Source of the DNA: Tubulinosema ratisbonensis
Taxonomy: Eukaryota > Microsporidia > Tubulinosematidae
Reading direction: 5' to 3'
DNA: 27,172 bases
Assembly (NCBI GenBank): GCA_004000155.1
Contig: RCSS01000103.1
Span: forward strand, 1-27,172
Position numbers and translations under genes: made by a program
The notes under the pieces: model-generated
What the model saw: the letters and a program-made list of their open reading frames with translations, nothing else
The model's database searches: none
Told to the model about the DNA's origin: nothing
In this document: piece by piece, positions 18,231 through 26,845 of the stretch
How positions within the stretch are numbered: position 1 is the stretch's first letter
How the letters are laid out: every line of letters begins with the position of its first letter

Positions 18231-18234
18231 GGGT
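18231..18234 (-). promoter_or_regulatory. CCC start-proximal signal of MTR4
   Basis: On the minus strand TTTACCCTATA precedes the ATG at 18226, with the CCC four bases upstream, matching the other genes in the window. Confidence 0.55.
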
Positions 18235-18883
18235 AAAAATAATATTTTTTTATTTTTTTAATATTTTTTTAATTTAAAAAATATATTTTTAATTTTTTTT
18301 ATTTATTTGTTAAATAATATTATAATATATAAACAATTTTTACAAAAAAAAAGTAGTTTTATTTATCTTTAAAAAGTAAAGATTTATTATATAAGTTACT
18401 TTTAATCCAATGATTCATCTTTAAAATTTAAAATCAATATTTAAAGATAAATTTTTAAATGCTGATTGTTTATTAAATTTTTAATAAATAAATTAAAATA
18501 AATTTTTTTTGAAAAATACGAAAATATAATAAGGTATGATGTTATGATATTAAACTTTACAATCAAAATAAAATAATATGTTTTATAAATTAAAAAAAAA
18601 TTGCATAAATAATAATATTGAACTTTTTACTGAATAGAGATAAAAAATTTATTCGAAGAGCTCTAACCATACCTTGTATATTATTAAATAAGTTACCATT
18701 ATAAATTAAATTAAAAATATTGAAAAAAGTAAACGATTTTTCAAGAAATTGAATTTACATGCTTAATCAAAAGATCATAAAGGACTAACTGATTGAAATA
18801 CTCGAAAATATTAATTATAAGTATGCAGATTGCACGCCACCACTTATTTAAAATTTTATTAATGATTATCTACCATAAATTGA

Positions 18884-18896
18884 AATATAGAAAGAT
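18884..18896. repeat. Target-site duplication of copy D, left
   Basis: AATATAGAAAGAT, identical to 19117-19129 across the 220-bp element. Confidence 0.85.
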
Positions 18897-19116
18897 TTTT
18901 TTGTTGCCTAGGGATGGGAAATCCATACGAAGAGCTTTTCGCTATACCTTCTATATAAGAATATTGATACATAGTCGACAAAAACATGAGGTAAACTATG
19001 TTTCTCCATACTTAGGTACAGCTAAGATATGCAAACAGTTCACCTGCTAACACCTATCCCGTGCACTCTATTGACTGCCTAAGTCTACCTTACCTTGCAG
19101 GCTTTGGTTACAGGAT
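18897..19116 (-). mobile_element. SINE-like repeat, copy D (perfect 13-bp target duplication)
   Basis: A full-length reverse-oriented copy, about 220 bp. On the minus strand it runs from TCCTGTAACCAAAGCCTGCA at its 5' end to CCTAGGCAAC plus an A run (plus-strand T run to 18902). It is flanked by the identical 13-mer AATATAGAAAGAT on both sides (18884-18896 and 19117-19129), the signature of target-primed retrotransposition. The perfect duplication marks it as one of the youngest copies. A frame crossing it (18793-19050) is an artefact of the repeat. Confidence 0.88.
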
Positions 19117-19129
19117 AATATAGAAAGAT
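19117..19129. repeat. Target-site duplication of copy D, right
   Basis: AATATAGAAAGAT, identical to 18884-18896 on the other side of the element. Confidence 0.85.
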
Positions 19130-20089
19130 AGGGCGAGTATTTTTCAAAAGAATATCGAATTGTGTAGAAACAAAAAAATAGAGGCAATGTTTATAATGTA
19201 TATAGATTTCTTTTTAATGCAAACTAAAATACAAGTCAGTGTATCATAATTAAGCAGCAATCCTTTCTTCTAGAAAGGTAAATTTTCTCGAAACCATAGA
19301 ATAATAAAAAAATATCGGAAAAAATCAAACAAAAAGAAAAATTTATAAATATTATACTCGGTGTACATATTTAACCAAACTTACCATAGATTTAATGACC
19401 GGCTTTTTTCTCATATAAAGATAGCTTAAAATCACCTACAAAATGATGTTGCAATTTATTGTCTTTAGCTTCCTATCACACCTAAAACAAAGTCGATAAA
19501 TATTGAAACATAAGTTTACGACAAAATGTCGCAAAAAAATACATTATAATAAAAAGATTTAGAGCATTTGAATTTTATTTCTATGTGCTCTATTACTCTA
19601 ACTGTATTTTTTATAAAATTTTTTGATCGTAGTGATAATTTTCGTAATAAAAATGTAGTTTCTAATATTTAAACTGCAACTATGGTAGTACTTTTTATTT
19701 AAAGAGCTTTTGTGTATATTATATAAAATAACTCGTTTTTAAGTCACAATATTTAAAACAAATTATATATAAAAATTTTTTGGTTACCAGAATTTGCATA
19801 GTTTATGACCAGATCTAAATTTATCTACTGCATTTTTACGTATAATAGTTACAAAAATAAAGTAAATTTATAATAAAATTTAATAATATATAAATATAAA
19901 ACACTACCAATATAAATTACTTTTGTAATCTAATACATTTCAACTTATTTTTAAATTAACAAGAATATACCAATCATCTAATTCTATATCTCGCTAAAAG
20001 ATTGTTTACATATCAGAAATCGTTTTTTCCCACCTTAGCATGTTAATATATCATATTTTCATTTATTAAAAGATATTAAAGCTTATATT

Positions 20090-20450
20090 TCATCTGCCAT
20101 TTAAAAAGTCCTCGAATAAAGTTTTTTATTACCCCTTTCAGGAAATTCTTACCATTCTATTTCAGTAGCAGAAAACATTTTGGAATATATCTCATCATTA
20201 TTGAATTCAATAAAATCAAAAAAAACATATTTCTAAATTTATTGTATTTTCTATTTCCTATTAATTTATAAAATTCTTAAATACTTGTGTAATAGTTGAT
20301 CATACATATCATCTGCTTGTCTTGTACCCTCTCCTGTTGTTTTGTGTGGTTCTTCTTTCGCTTTAACCTCTGACAGGACTTTTTAAACTAATAAGTTTAC
20401 TCTTCTGGTTTGCAGAATATTTCTAAATTTCAAAATCTGATTGGCTGATT
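20090..20450 (-). pseudogene. Unidentified decayed coding sequence
   Basis: On the minus strand this stretch reads as pieces of protein-like sequence interrupted by stops and shifts. One piece includes KVLSEVKAKEEPHKTTGEGT and continues to DDMYDQLLHKYL (about 20395 down to 20285). A second includes DFIEFNNDEIYSKMFSATEI and PERGNKKLYSRTF (about 20210 down to 20100). The residue mix (Glu, Gly, Thr, Asp, Gln) is unlike the Lys/Ile/Asn/Phe strings that random A/T DNA gives here, so a dead gene or transposon is likely. I cannot name the family. Confidence 0.3.
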
Positions 20451-20844
20451 GGTTTAAAGTAATTAGTCGCATTAAATGAGTAACTATATACTTGTTTTGT
20501 AGTCAGCGATTCAAAGAAAATTCAAAAACGAAACAGAAATTCTAAACTATGATTTTCGTTCAAGTGTATCTAATTATAAATATGCTAGTTCGAGGATACG
20601 ACAAGTACCAATCTACCTTTTTAAATTAATTGTTAAAATAAAAAAATTAATCCATGTATATTTCTGAGTTATTGAAAGGTCATCAATGTATTCTGCCAGA
20701 CTAAAGGCATTATAATATTAATCATAATTCGCTTTAAAAGCTTTTTTTATTTAGGGGTCTAGTAATTAAATATAAAAGCAATATTCGATTCAAAAAAATG
20801 TTTGAGTACGCAGAAATTCTAAATAATTCTTACGATCGAAATAA

Positions 20845-21093
20845 ATATCTAATAATATCAATGTTAAAACTTTATCTGTTATTCCTGTTAAAATTGGAGG
20901 GATAAATAAACTTAAAGAAAATTTATTAAATAAATATGGCGGCAATAATTTAAATACTCAATCTGATAAACATGGTAGCAAAACACTGACAAAGTTATTA
21001 CTCTCAATTATTTTGAAGGCAAAAATGCTAAAAAATAAATATCAAATATTTTCTTTTTTGAAATTCGATCTTATATTTATTGCCAAAAATTGA
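20845..21093 (+). pseudogene. ATG-less open stretch, possible gene remnant
   Basis: There are 82 sense codons before the stop, with no ATG near the start. Parts look protein-like (VKTLSVIPVKIGGINKLKEN, LLNKYGGNNLNTQSDKHG), with more Gly, Thr and Ser than surrounding random frames. It may be a piece of a decayed gene or may be chance. Confidence 0.15.
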
Positions 21094-21814
21094 AAAAATT
21101 GTATTAAATTCTACGCATTTATATGAAAAGTTTATTTTTCTTATTTTCGTGGTTTTAGAGGTTCTTAAACACCTAGGAAATTTATTTTTAAATCACTAAA
21201 AGTACATTTCTTCTATAGCATTGACTAATGAACAAACAATTAGTATTTCTTTATTCTGTTTCGCTCAACTAATTTTTTATTACCCATTTTTTCTGTCCTA
21301 TTGCATAATCATCCATAAAAACTTTCATTTTAATAAAAAATATTACATGTGTTATATTTCAAAGTTAGAGATAAGCTATAAGACAGAAATTTTAAGCAAT
21401 TCTGGATTATGAGATATTCGATAATTTCAAATACTACTAATGATTATTTTTATCTCTTTTTAGTATAAACATTTTCTTTAATGGAAATTCAAGAAAGTTC
21501 TCTTATATAAATTTTTACCAATTGCAAACTTTTAGAGCAAGTCAATCGTTACAAATCTTTGTGGAGCTCAAAAAATGCCTTAATTTTGCGATAATTACAT
21601 TTTAACTCTTGTTCTAATCATATTATTTTAATTGGAGTTTTATGTTTAGATTTTTATAAAAAAATTAAGGCTTTGTGGCACATTATATGTTATTAATATA
21701 TCATCTTTATTTTGTTTTTCAAGGTTGTATTAGATTTATTAATATTTCATCCTCATATTCCATAGGTTAATTTACTCTGATTATTATAAACTAAAAGGGT
21801 TATAAAAAACCGAT

Positions 21815-22037
21815 TTCCTGTAACCAAAACTTGCAAGATAAAGTAGACTTAGGCAGTCAATAGAGTGCACGGGGTGGGGTTTAACGGATGAAAGGCTCGC
21901 AGTATCTTGAACTATACCCAAGTATGGGGAACATATTTTACCGTATGTTTTCGTCAACTAAGGATTAATATTCTTATATAAAAGATATAACGAAAAGATC
22001 TTCGTATGGATTTCCCATCCCTAGGCAACAAAAAAAA
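21815..22037 (+). mobile_element. SINE-like repeat, copy E
   Basis: A full-length plus-strand copy from TTTCCTGTAACCAAAACTTG to CCCTAGGCAAC followed by an A run. It is flanked by near-identical direct repeats: ATAAAAAACCGA (21803-21814) before it and ATAAAAACCGA (22038-22048) after, differing by one A in the A tract. The two full-length plus-strand copies, E and F, look roughly four-fifths identical by eye. Conserved stems include AACATA pairing with TATGTT and ACGAA pairing with TTCGT around AAGATC. Confidence 0.85.
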
Positions 22038-22317
22038 ATAAAAACCGACTAATCACATTTAATACACAACACCTTTTGATGATTTAAAAACATCTTTTTC
22101 TCAAAAAGTCAATTTTCCTTTCTTGTGACAATTATAAGCTTAGAGCATATGTCCTATGATATTTAATCTATAAAAATCTAAATATCTTTTATAATTTATT
22201 TTGTAACCCAATTTATTATAAAATATTGTGCTAACATCCCAAAAAAAGAAGCACTAAAAATTTTATGGTCAATTAATAAAAAAGGAAAGATTAAAATTTT
22301 TTAATTTTCAAAAATAC

Positions 22318-22960
22318 TTAAAGAATAATCAATACACGCTTTATTAGATTATTAAATTCATAAAATGTTAAAAGAATTGCGTTTTTATATTGCCATCTCA
22401 AAAAATTATTTTTTAGTATAATTCTGTAATAAAAACTTTGTTTATGTGATTTTACTAACGGCTTATGTCCTTTTAAATCTTTCAATTCTGCTCACAATTA
22501 CTCTATATTTAAGCATAAGTTAATGTTTTAGGTTTGCAGAGTTACACTTATGTTTTACATAATCACAATAATAATTTTATTTTTTCTGAAAAATGATAAA
22601 TAAGAAGACCATTGATCTGTAATATCTTAGTTCTTGATATTTAATTATTGATCATTTTAGTTTCAAGTTCTTTCTTAAATTTAATATCAACTATTAAGAT
22701 AAGAATTGTTTTGTAAATCTGTATATTCTCTTAATATTTTTTTCTGGTTCGTAATTCTACCCCTGTTACATTTTTTACCCAAGGTGCGTTTCATTCACTA
22801 TAACGAACAAATTATTTCTTCTAAATTAATTCTTATTTAACAATAGTCTAATAAGATCTTTTCTTGACCATAATTAAAATGTTCTTTGGGTTATTATATC
22901 TATTTCCAAAGTATAAAATGGTAAATCACCACACGCTAGATCTGAAAGAAAAGATTCTTG
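22318..22960 (-). pseudogene. Decayed Merlin (IS1595/ISXO2-like) transposase 1
   Basis: On the minus strand, with frameshifts and stops, the order of ISXO2/IS1595-type DDE motifs is recognisable. IVNETHLG (22780-22803) stands for VDETHLG with the first catalytic Asp now Asn. It is followed by KKCNRGRITNQKK (the KRKYNRGR block), ITDQWSSYLSF (about 22591-22622, the SDqW.aY block with the second Asp), NIE.L.AELKDLKGH (22462-22510, the TIE.LW..LK block) and NNFLRWQYKNA (about 22385, the EFLWR block). The upstream DNA-binding part is largely lost. This family moves DNA by cut-and-paste. The gene is clearly dead. Confidence 0.7.
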
Positions 22961-23099
22961 GCTGACTTAAAATATAGAAACCGATCGAATATATAATTAT
23001 GCCCTCTTTTTTATGCTAAAAAATTCAGACAAATAAAAAACAATGTCTTAAAACAGTGTTCACGTTATTTCAAAAGTACCTGACTTCAGGTATGAAACC

Positions 23100-23946
23100 A
23101 GAAGGATATGTCATATATAAAAAATATTTTAATTAAATTTGGAATTTAAAAATATTTATAAAAACAATTTATAAAAAGTATGAAGTTTTTATAACAGGTT
23201 TCTTTAAGAAGGTAAGGTCAACCTGCAGAAGCCTTAAATTATTAAAGATTTATAATTGCAAATTTCGTTTTAAATGGGTTTTTGAGATTCAAAAAATTTT
23301 TTTCGGATATATTTATTAGTTTAGAAATAGTTTTTACGTTTTACCTATTACATAATAAAATAAGAATTCTAGTATTTCGACAATGGTTTTGTGGTATACT
23401 TCTTTCGTAAAAATTATTATTTTTTGAATTTTGGATAATACTTACATATTTTTTCTTTTGATTTTTTAAATTTTATTACAAAAGGAATAAAGTTAATTAA
23501 AATTTAAAATCTCAAGTATTTTTTAATTGCTCTTCGCTTGCTATCATTTCTAATTTTAATAACTCATATAATTCATCCATTTTTCTAGATTTACAAATAA
23601 AAAAGAATTCAATAACTATTTTTTTAGTAGGGCTGTTCAAGATTATATATATAAATATGTATGATTTAAAACAACCGTTCAAATTATAATTTAATAATAT
23701 AAGACCATGTATATTCTCATCTATACATGCTATATCCAGTATAATTATTCATAGTAAAAAAACTTTTACCCCTCTGCAGATTTTTTAAAATTTCATTTTA
23801 TATATATATAAAATAAAATTTTAAAAAAAAATTCTGTTCTAGATTATATATATCAAAATCTCTTTATTTTTATATATATAAAAAACGTTGTATATAGTAG
23901 TCTTATATAAAAAAATTTNATAAAAACAAAAAAAAATAAACNNTAT
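23100..23946. other. AT-rich spacer with a long palindrome
   Basis: No gene was found between the Merlin relic and the SANT-like gene. The stretch contains a 48-bp near-perfect palindrome (23781-23828) and several TATATATA runs. It may include the left end of the Harbinger-type element, but I could not find matching terminal inverted repeats. Confidence 0.5.
23781..23828. repeat. 48-bp near-perfect A/T palindrome
   Basis: Arm 23781-23804 and arm 23805-23828 are reverse complements at 23 of 24 positions with no loop. Beyond them, CAGA on the left (23777-23780) mirrors TCTG on the right (23832-23835) after a few extra A bases. It lies about 120 bp upstream of the SANT-like gene and could extrude as a cruciform. 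Confidence 0.75.
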
Positions 23947-24531
23947 ATNGATTCAAAGAAAAAATTTGATTTATCANTTACTAAGAANTNAANAACATTA
24001 AAACATAGCAACTATTACANGNANAAGTTNAAANATGCAGANGGAAACCCNAAAANACTGCAAAAGGTATGGCAAGAGCNGACAAANGAGATNAATCNCN
24101 AATTTTNTTCAAAGGAGCTTAAAATCAAATACAANTCCCTACTTTCTACCTATAAANAGCATAACGACGANGCTAAGAGGTNAGGGGCAGCTGCCGTAAA
24201 GTGGAAGTACTGGCAGCTTTTTAATGANACTATTAGTAAAAGGANAAGTGATTCTATTATGCCTGATAATGAAGAAGTANGCTTGGGATCTTTGTCTGAA
24301 ACGGAGATAAGATNNGAGCAAACAGAAATTANTTGTCCAAANATAAGCAGCACCAAAACTAAGAATAATTNNAAAAATATTTATCTTCAAAAGACAATTN
24401 AATATATGGATTTAAACTCAGAANCTTTGAACAATNATNAAATTATTAAAGAAATACATAAATTAAATAAGAGAATAAANANAANCAACCACAAGGTAAA
24501 GCTTATTTTAAGACTTTNNAATAAAAAATAA
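23947..24531 (+). CDS. Myb/SANT-like DNA-binding protein of a PIF/Harbinger-type element
   Basis: The frame is open for 194 codons if every N-containing codon is sense. The probable start is the ATN at 23947-23949, giving (M)DSKKKFDLS. Residues about 30-90 fit the trihelix/SANT-like domain found in Harbinger accessory proteins: KVWQE (about 45-49), SKELKIKY (62-69), SLLSTYK (71-77), then AKR.GAAAVKWKYWQLFN (about 83-98), matching the L...W..L...Y......K.SG.....W.Y....... pattern. The C-terminal part is polar and Lys/Asn-rich. In PIF/Harbinger elements this partner binds the element ends and helps import the transposase. It converges with the broken transposase on the minus strand. More than thirty Ns lie within the frame, unlike flanking DNA, which suggests several diverged copies were merged in assembly. 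It may be a relic. Confidence 0.6.
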   Translation, partial: XDSKKKFDLSXTKXXXTLKHSNYYXXKXKXAXGNXKXLQKVWQEXTXEXNXXFXSKELKIKYXSLLSTYKXHNDXAKRXGAAAVKWKYWQLFNXTISKRXSDSIMPDNEEVXLGSLSETEIRXEQTEIXCPXISSTKTKNNXKNIYLQKTIXYMDLNSEXLNNXXIIKEIHKLNKRIXXXNHKVKLILRLXNKK

Positions 24532-24539
24532 TTTAATTA

Positions 24540-25430
24540 TNNTTATCAATNANNAAATTATGTATCCAAATACAGCTTTTTACTAGATTAATTCCCTTTT
24601 TAGNTTCNCNATTAATTATTCTTTTTGTTAAAATTTTAAATTTGTTTTTCAAAAGAGCGAAAGCATTCTCAATTATTACTCTTCACCTGCCTAGTTCAAA
24701 TATTTCATTAGATGTTAATGATAGAGAACTTGTTGAATATGTTGATTTGATATTTAGTAATTTTACAAAGCATGATTACCCAACACACACTATTCACCCA
24801 TTCGTTCAATATTATTTCTCATAGAAGAATTTCGATAAATTCTAGCGTCATGTCAACTACCAGACGAGTAAAAAACACCTCTAAATCTTTTTTTATAATC
24901 ACATAATAAGATAAAATACACTGAAAATGAGCCCTTGCGATTATAATACTCCCATGATGAAATCTTTGGCTTTCATATATGTACGTGTGTGTCATCAATA
25001 GCCAGTATTCCTTTCAACCCTTCATAGTCGCCCATATGCCTCTTCTTAATTCTTCATATTCGTTAATATTTGGAAATAGAACGTCTCTATGACACAACTT
25101 GGCTACTATCGTTGAAAGTTAAGTAACAATTAAAAATATATTTGTGGAAGGCAACCCAAAAAGTTCTCTCATAACTCTATATGGTGGGTTATGAGCCAGG
25201 TAATATATAAATATAATGAGTTTTTTGTTTAACTCTATAATATTCTTGTGATTTTTGATTTTTAGCACCATCTTTTCAAAACACTCTCTACTCATTCTAA
25301 ACAGATCAGCAAGTTATACTTCGTTGATTTCATCTAATTTTTTGAACCAGTCATTGGTATAAGAATATTCATTTTCTACTATACTTGACTCGATATTTAA
25401 AAATGAAATAAATTTATTGGATCNATAAAA
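24540..25430 (-). pseudogene. Broken PIF/Harbinger transposase (HARBI1/DDE_Tnp_4-like)
   Basis: Read on the minus strand across several stops and frameshifts, the order is as follows. NEYSYTNDWFKKLDEINEV is followed by a stop and LADLFRMSRECFEKMVLKI, then LIIFIYYLAHNPPYRVMREL and LFGLPSTNIF (helix-turn-helix part). GILAIDDTHV (24982-25011) holds the first catalytic Asp. CDYKKRFRGVFYSSGS then a stop then HDARIYRNSSM (about 24830-24903) holds the second Asp in the GS.HD.R..R.S signature. VIIENAFALLKNKFKIL (about 24628-24680) holds the catalytic Glu and RF block. LVKSCIWIHN ends the fold like the family's C..LHN. At least five stops and two frame changes make it inactive. Its 3' end meets that of the SANT-like gene within a few tens of bases, the convergent two-gene layout usual for this superfamily. 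Confidence 0.8.
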
Positions 25431-25504
25431 AAATTGATAAAACTTTTTTGGTCATTAAATAACTTCAAATAATTTTATTTAATTGCTAATTTATTTACAT
25501 TTTA

Positions 25505-25675
25505 GAAGAATTATAGGATATTTTTTAGCTTAAGATTTTTTTTAGATTTTTAGAGTAATTTTTAGCATATTTTAAGGTAATTTTTATGTGGAGTTTTGAT
25601 ATTTTAGGAATTTTTGATATTTTTTAGGGTAGATTAGAAATTTTTTAGGGTAATTTAGGAATATTTTGGGGACGT
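25505..25675. repeat. Degenerate short direct repeats
   Basis: A T-rich stretch repeats variants of TTTTTTAGGGTAATTT at uneven spacing, including AGAGTAATTTTTAG, AAGGTAATTTTTAT and two forms of TTTTTTAGGGTAGATT/TTTTTTAGGGTAATTT. It lies directly upstream of the Harbinger transposase relic and may be its subterminal region or a decayed minisatellite. No clear counterpart was seen on the other side. Confidence 0.5.
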
Positions 25676-26307
25676 AATAATATACAGCCATTAATGACTT
25701 TTTTTTGGGCCTTATGATACACAGGTTCTCCGTTAGTTCCCTCAACGATACGCGCTTCTATAAGTTAATAGGAACCGAAGAAGAGGAATATCCTTTGCAC
25801 AGGATCACAGCCTGCTAAAGAGCCGTTTTGTTGTGTTGCGGCAAAAAGACACCTTTAAGACATAATAAAGGTTGCAAATAGTGGATATTATTACCGATGA
25901 AACGTAAAAACTTGCAGAAAGGAAGAAATATGAGAGCGAGATCTTATTTTTAAGGATCTCATCTCACAGTCAAAAAGATCCTTTTCTTTATAAATCATTT
26001 TGTTTATAAAAAGACCTCCTTGAAACTTCTAAAAGAAAATGTAGTATTATACAATATAAACCATTGTAGACTGGCTCTCGTATTGCGGAGAAATCTGTGA
26101 TATGTATTCTAAACTACCCTGCGATAATAGGAGATATAGAAAAATTATGGAAGTAAATGAGATGATGTTAGTCCGACAAAAATACAACAGAGAGTTACTT
26201 ACGTCCACAATGTGTGTTTGTAGCTACGATGTAGAGCAGAAGATCGGCTTTATGTATGCTATCCAAATTGTACTAGAGAATCAATATTCCCTATTATTAT
26301 GGAGCAT

Positions 26308-26318
26308 ATAAGGCCGGG
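26308..26318. repeat. Target-site duplication of copy F, left
   Basis: ATAAGGCCGGG, matching ATAAGCCCAGG at 26540-26550 in 9 of 11 bases. In the Merlin frame both copies encode the same I-R/S-P-G segment, which confirms they derive from one target sequence. Confidence 0.8.
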
Positions 26319-26539
26319 TTTCCTGTAACCAAAGCCTGCAGGGTAGAGTGGATTTAGGCAGCCAATAGAGTGCGCGGGGCAGGTTTTAGCGGGTGAAAGA
26401 GGTGCAGTATCTTGATCTATACCTATGTACAGAGGAACATATTTTACCGTATATTTTCGTCGACTAGGTATAAATATTTTTATAAAGAAGGTATAGCAAA
26501 AATATCTTCGTATGGACTTCTCATCAGGCAACAAAAAAA
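26319..26539 (+). mobile_element. SINE-like repeat, copy F, inserted in a Merlin transposase
   Basis: A full-length plus-strand copy from TTTCCTGTAACCAAAGCCTG to CAGGCAAC plus an A run, about 220 bp. It is flanked by an 11-bp imperfect duplication (26308-26318 and 26540-26550). Its insertion point splits the Merlin transposase relic cleanly between EHIRPG and ISPGY, so both element ends are fixed independently by the interrupted gene. The TATACCTA/TAGGTATA stem is intact. A minus-strand frame across it (26259-26612) is an artefact. Confidence 0.88.
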
Positions 26540-26550
26540 ATAAGCCCAGG
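26540..26550. repeat. Target-site duplication of copy F, right
   Basis: ATAAGCCCAGG, the partner of 26308-26318, immediately after the A tail of the element. Confidence 0.8.
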
Positions 26551-26845
26551 TTATATTGTATATTTTGATGGTGCTTGAATGTATACTGCTCTTCCACGTT
26601 ATGGTTATACACATGGTACTTTTAACCATTGTATTAACTTTGTGGACCCTGTAACTGATATTACTACAATTATGTCGAGAGTATGTGGCAGAAAAAACTG
26701 CATATGAAGTCCTAAATGGAACAACAAATACACTTTATCAGCTCAACTAGAAAAATCCAAGTGGAGCTAGCGCTCTGGTTGTGGGTTTGAAATGTTTTTT
26801 AGCTGCATTAGGAAAGTTTAGTTTATTGAATATTAGTTTTTTTGT

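Larger units (their letters stand above)
18240..22317. other. Gene-poor AT-rich region with mobile-element relics
   Basis: No intact gene was found over about 4 kb. It contains two dispersed repeat copies (18897-19116 and 21815-22037), an unidentified decayed frame on the minus strand (about 20090-20450) and an ATG-less open stretch on the plus strand (20845-21093). The remainder is A/T-rich sequence in which I see nothing. Confidence 0.6.
25745..26845 (+). pseudogene. Decayed Merlin (IS1595/ISXO2-like) transposase 2, split by repeat copy F
   Basis: Plus-strand relic with stops and frameshifts. The N-terminal part keeps traces of the zinc-ribbon region (GYYYR.NVKTCRKE near 25885-25925; ARSYF and SHLTVKKILFFINHFVYK near 25935-26010). 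VDWLSYCGEICDMY (from 26066) is followed by MEVNEMMLVRQKYNRELLTS (from 26147, the VDE.....KYNRGR block, Asp to Asn) and CSYDVEQKIGFMYAI. At EHIRPG (about 26303-26320) repeat copy F interrupts the gene. Homology resumes at ISPGYIVYFDGA (about 26540-26573), then LPRYGYTHGTFNHCINFVDP (26591-26650), the family's GY.H..VNHS.NFVDP block, and LSAQLEKSKW (about 26734), the HL.EF.WR block. It is not functional. Confidence 0.75.

Noticed and set aside
18793..19050. Open frame whose translation contains LLPRDGKSIRRAFRYTFY, similar to a frame at 26259-26612 (LLPDEKSIRRYFCYTFF)
   Set aside because: The shared peptide is the antisense translation of the SINE-like repeat. The same frame in copy E hits a stop after about 25 codons, so there is no conserved protein.
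20580..20605. AGTTCGAGGATA, resembling a tRNA B box
   Set aside because: No cloverleaf, acceptor stem or anticodon arm can be built around it. No tRNA gene was found elsewhere in the window either.
21221..21412. 63-codon plus-strand open frame
   Set aside because: Hydrophobic and aromatic-rich low-complexity translation in A/T-rich DNA. No start motif, family match or conserved neighbour.
22920..23110. Possible Tc1/mariner-like helix-turn-helix fragment (LDLKEKILG ... KYLTSGMKPEG)
   Set aside because: The match is short, split by stops in several frames and not supported by any catalytic motif nearby.
24642..24824. 60-codon plus-strand open frame
   Set aside because: It lies antisense to the catalytic-Glu region of the broken Harbinger transposase and has no independent support.
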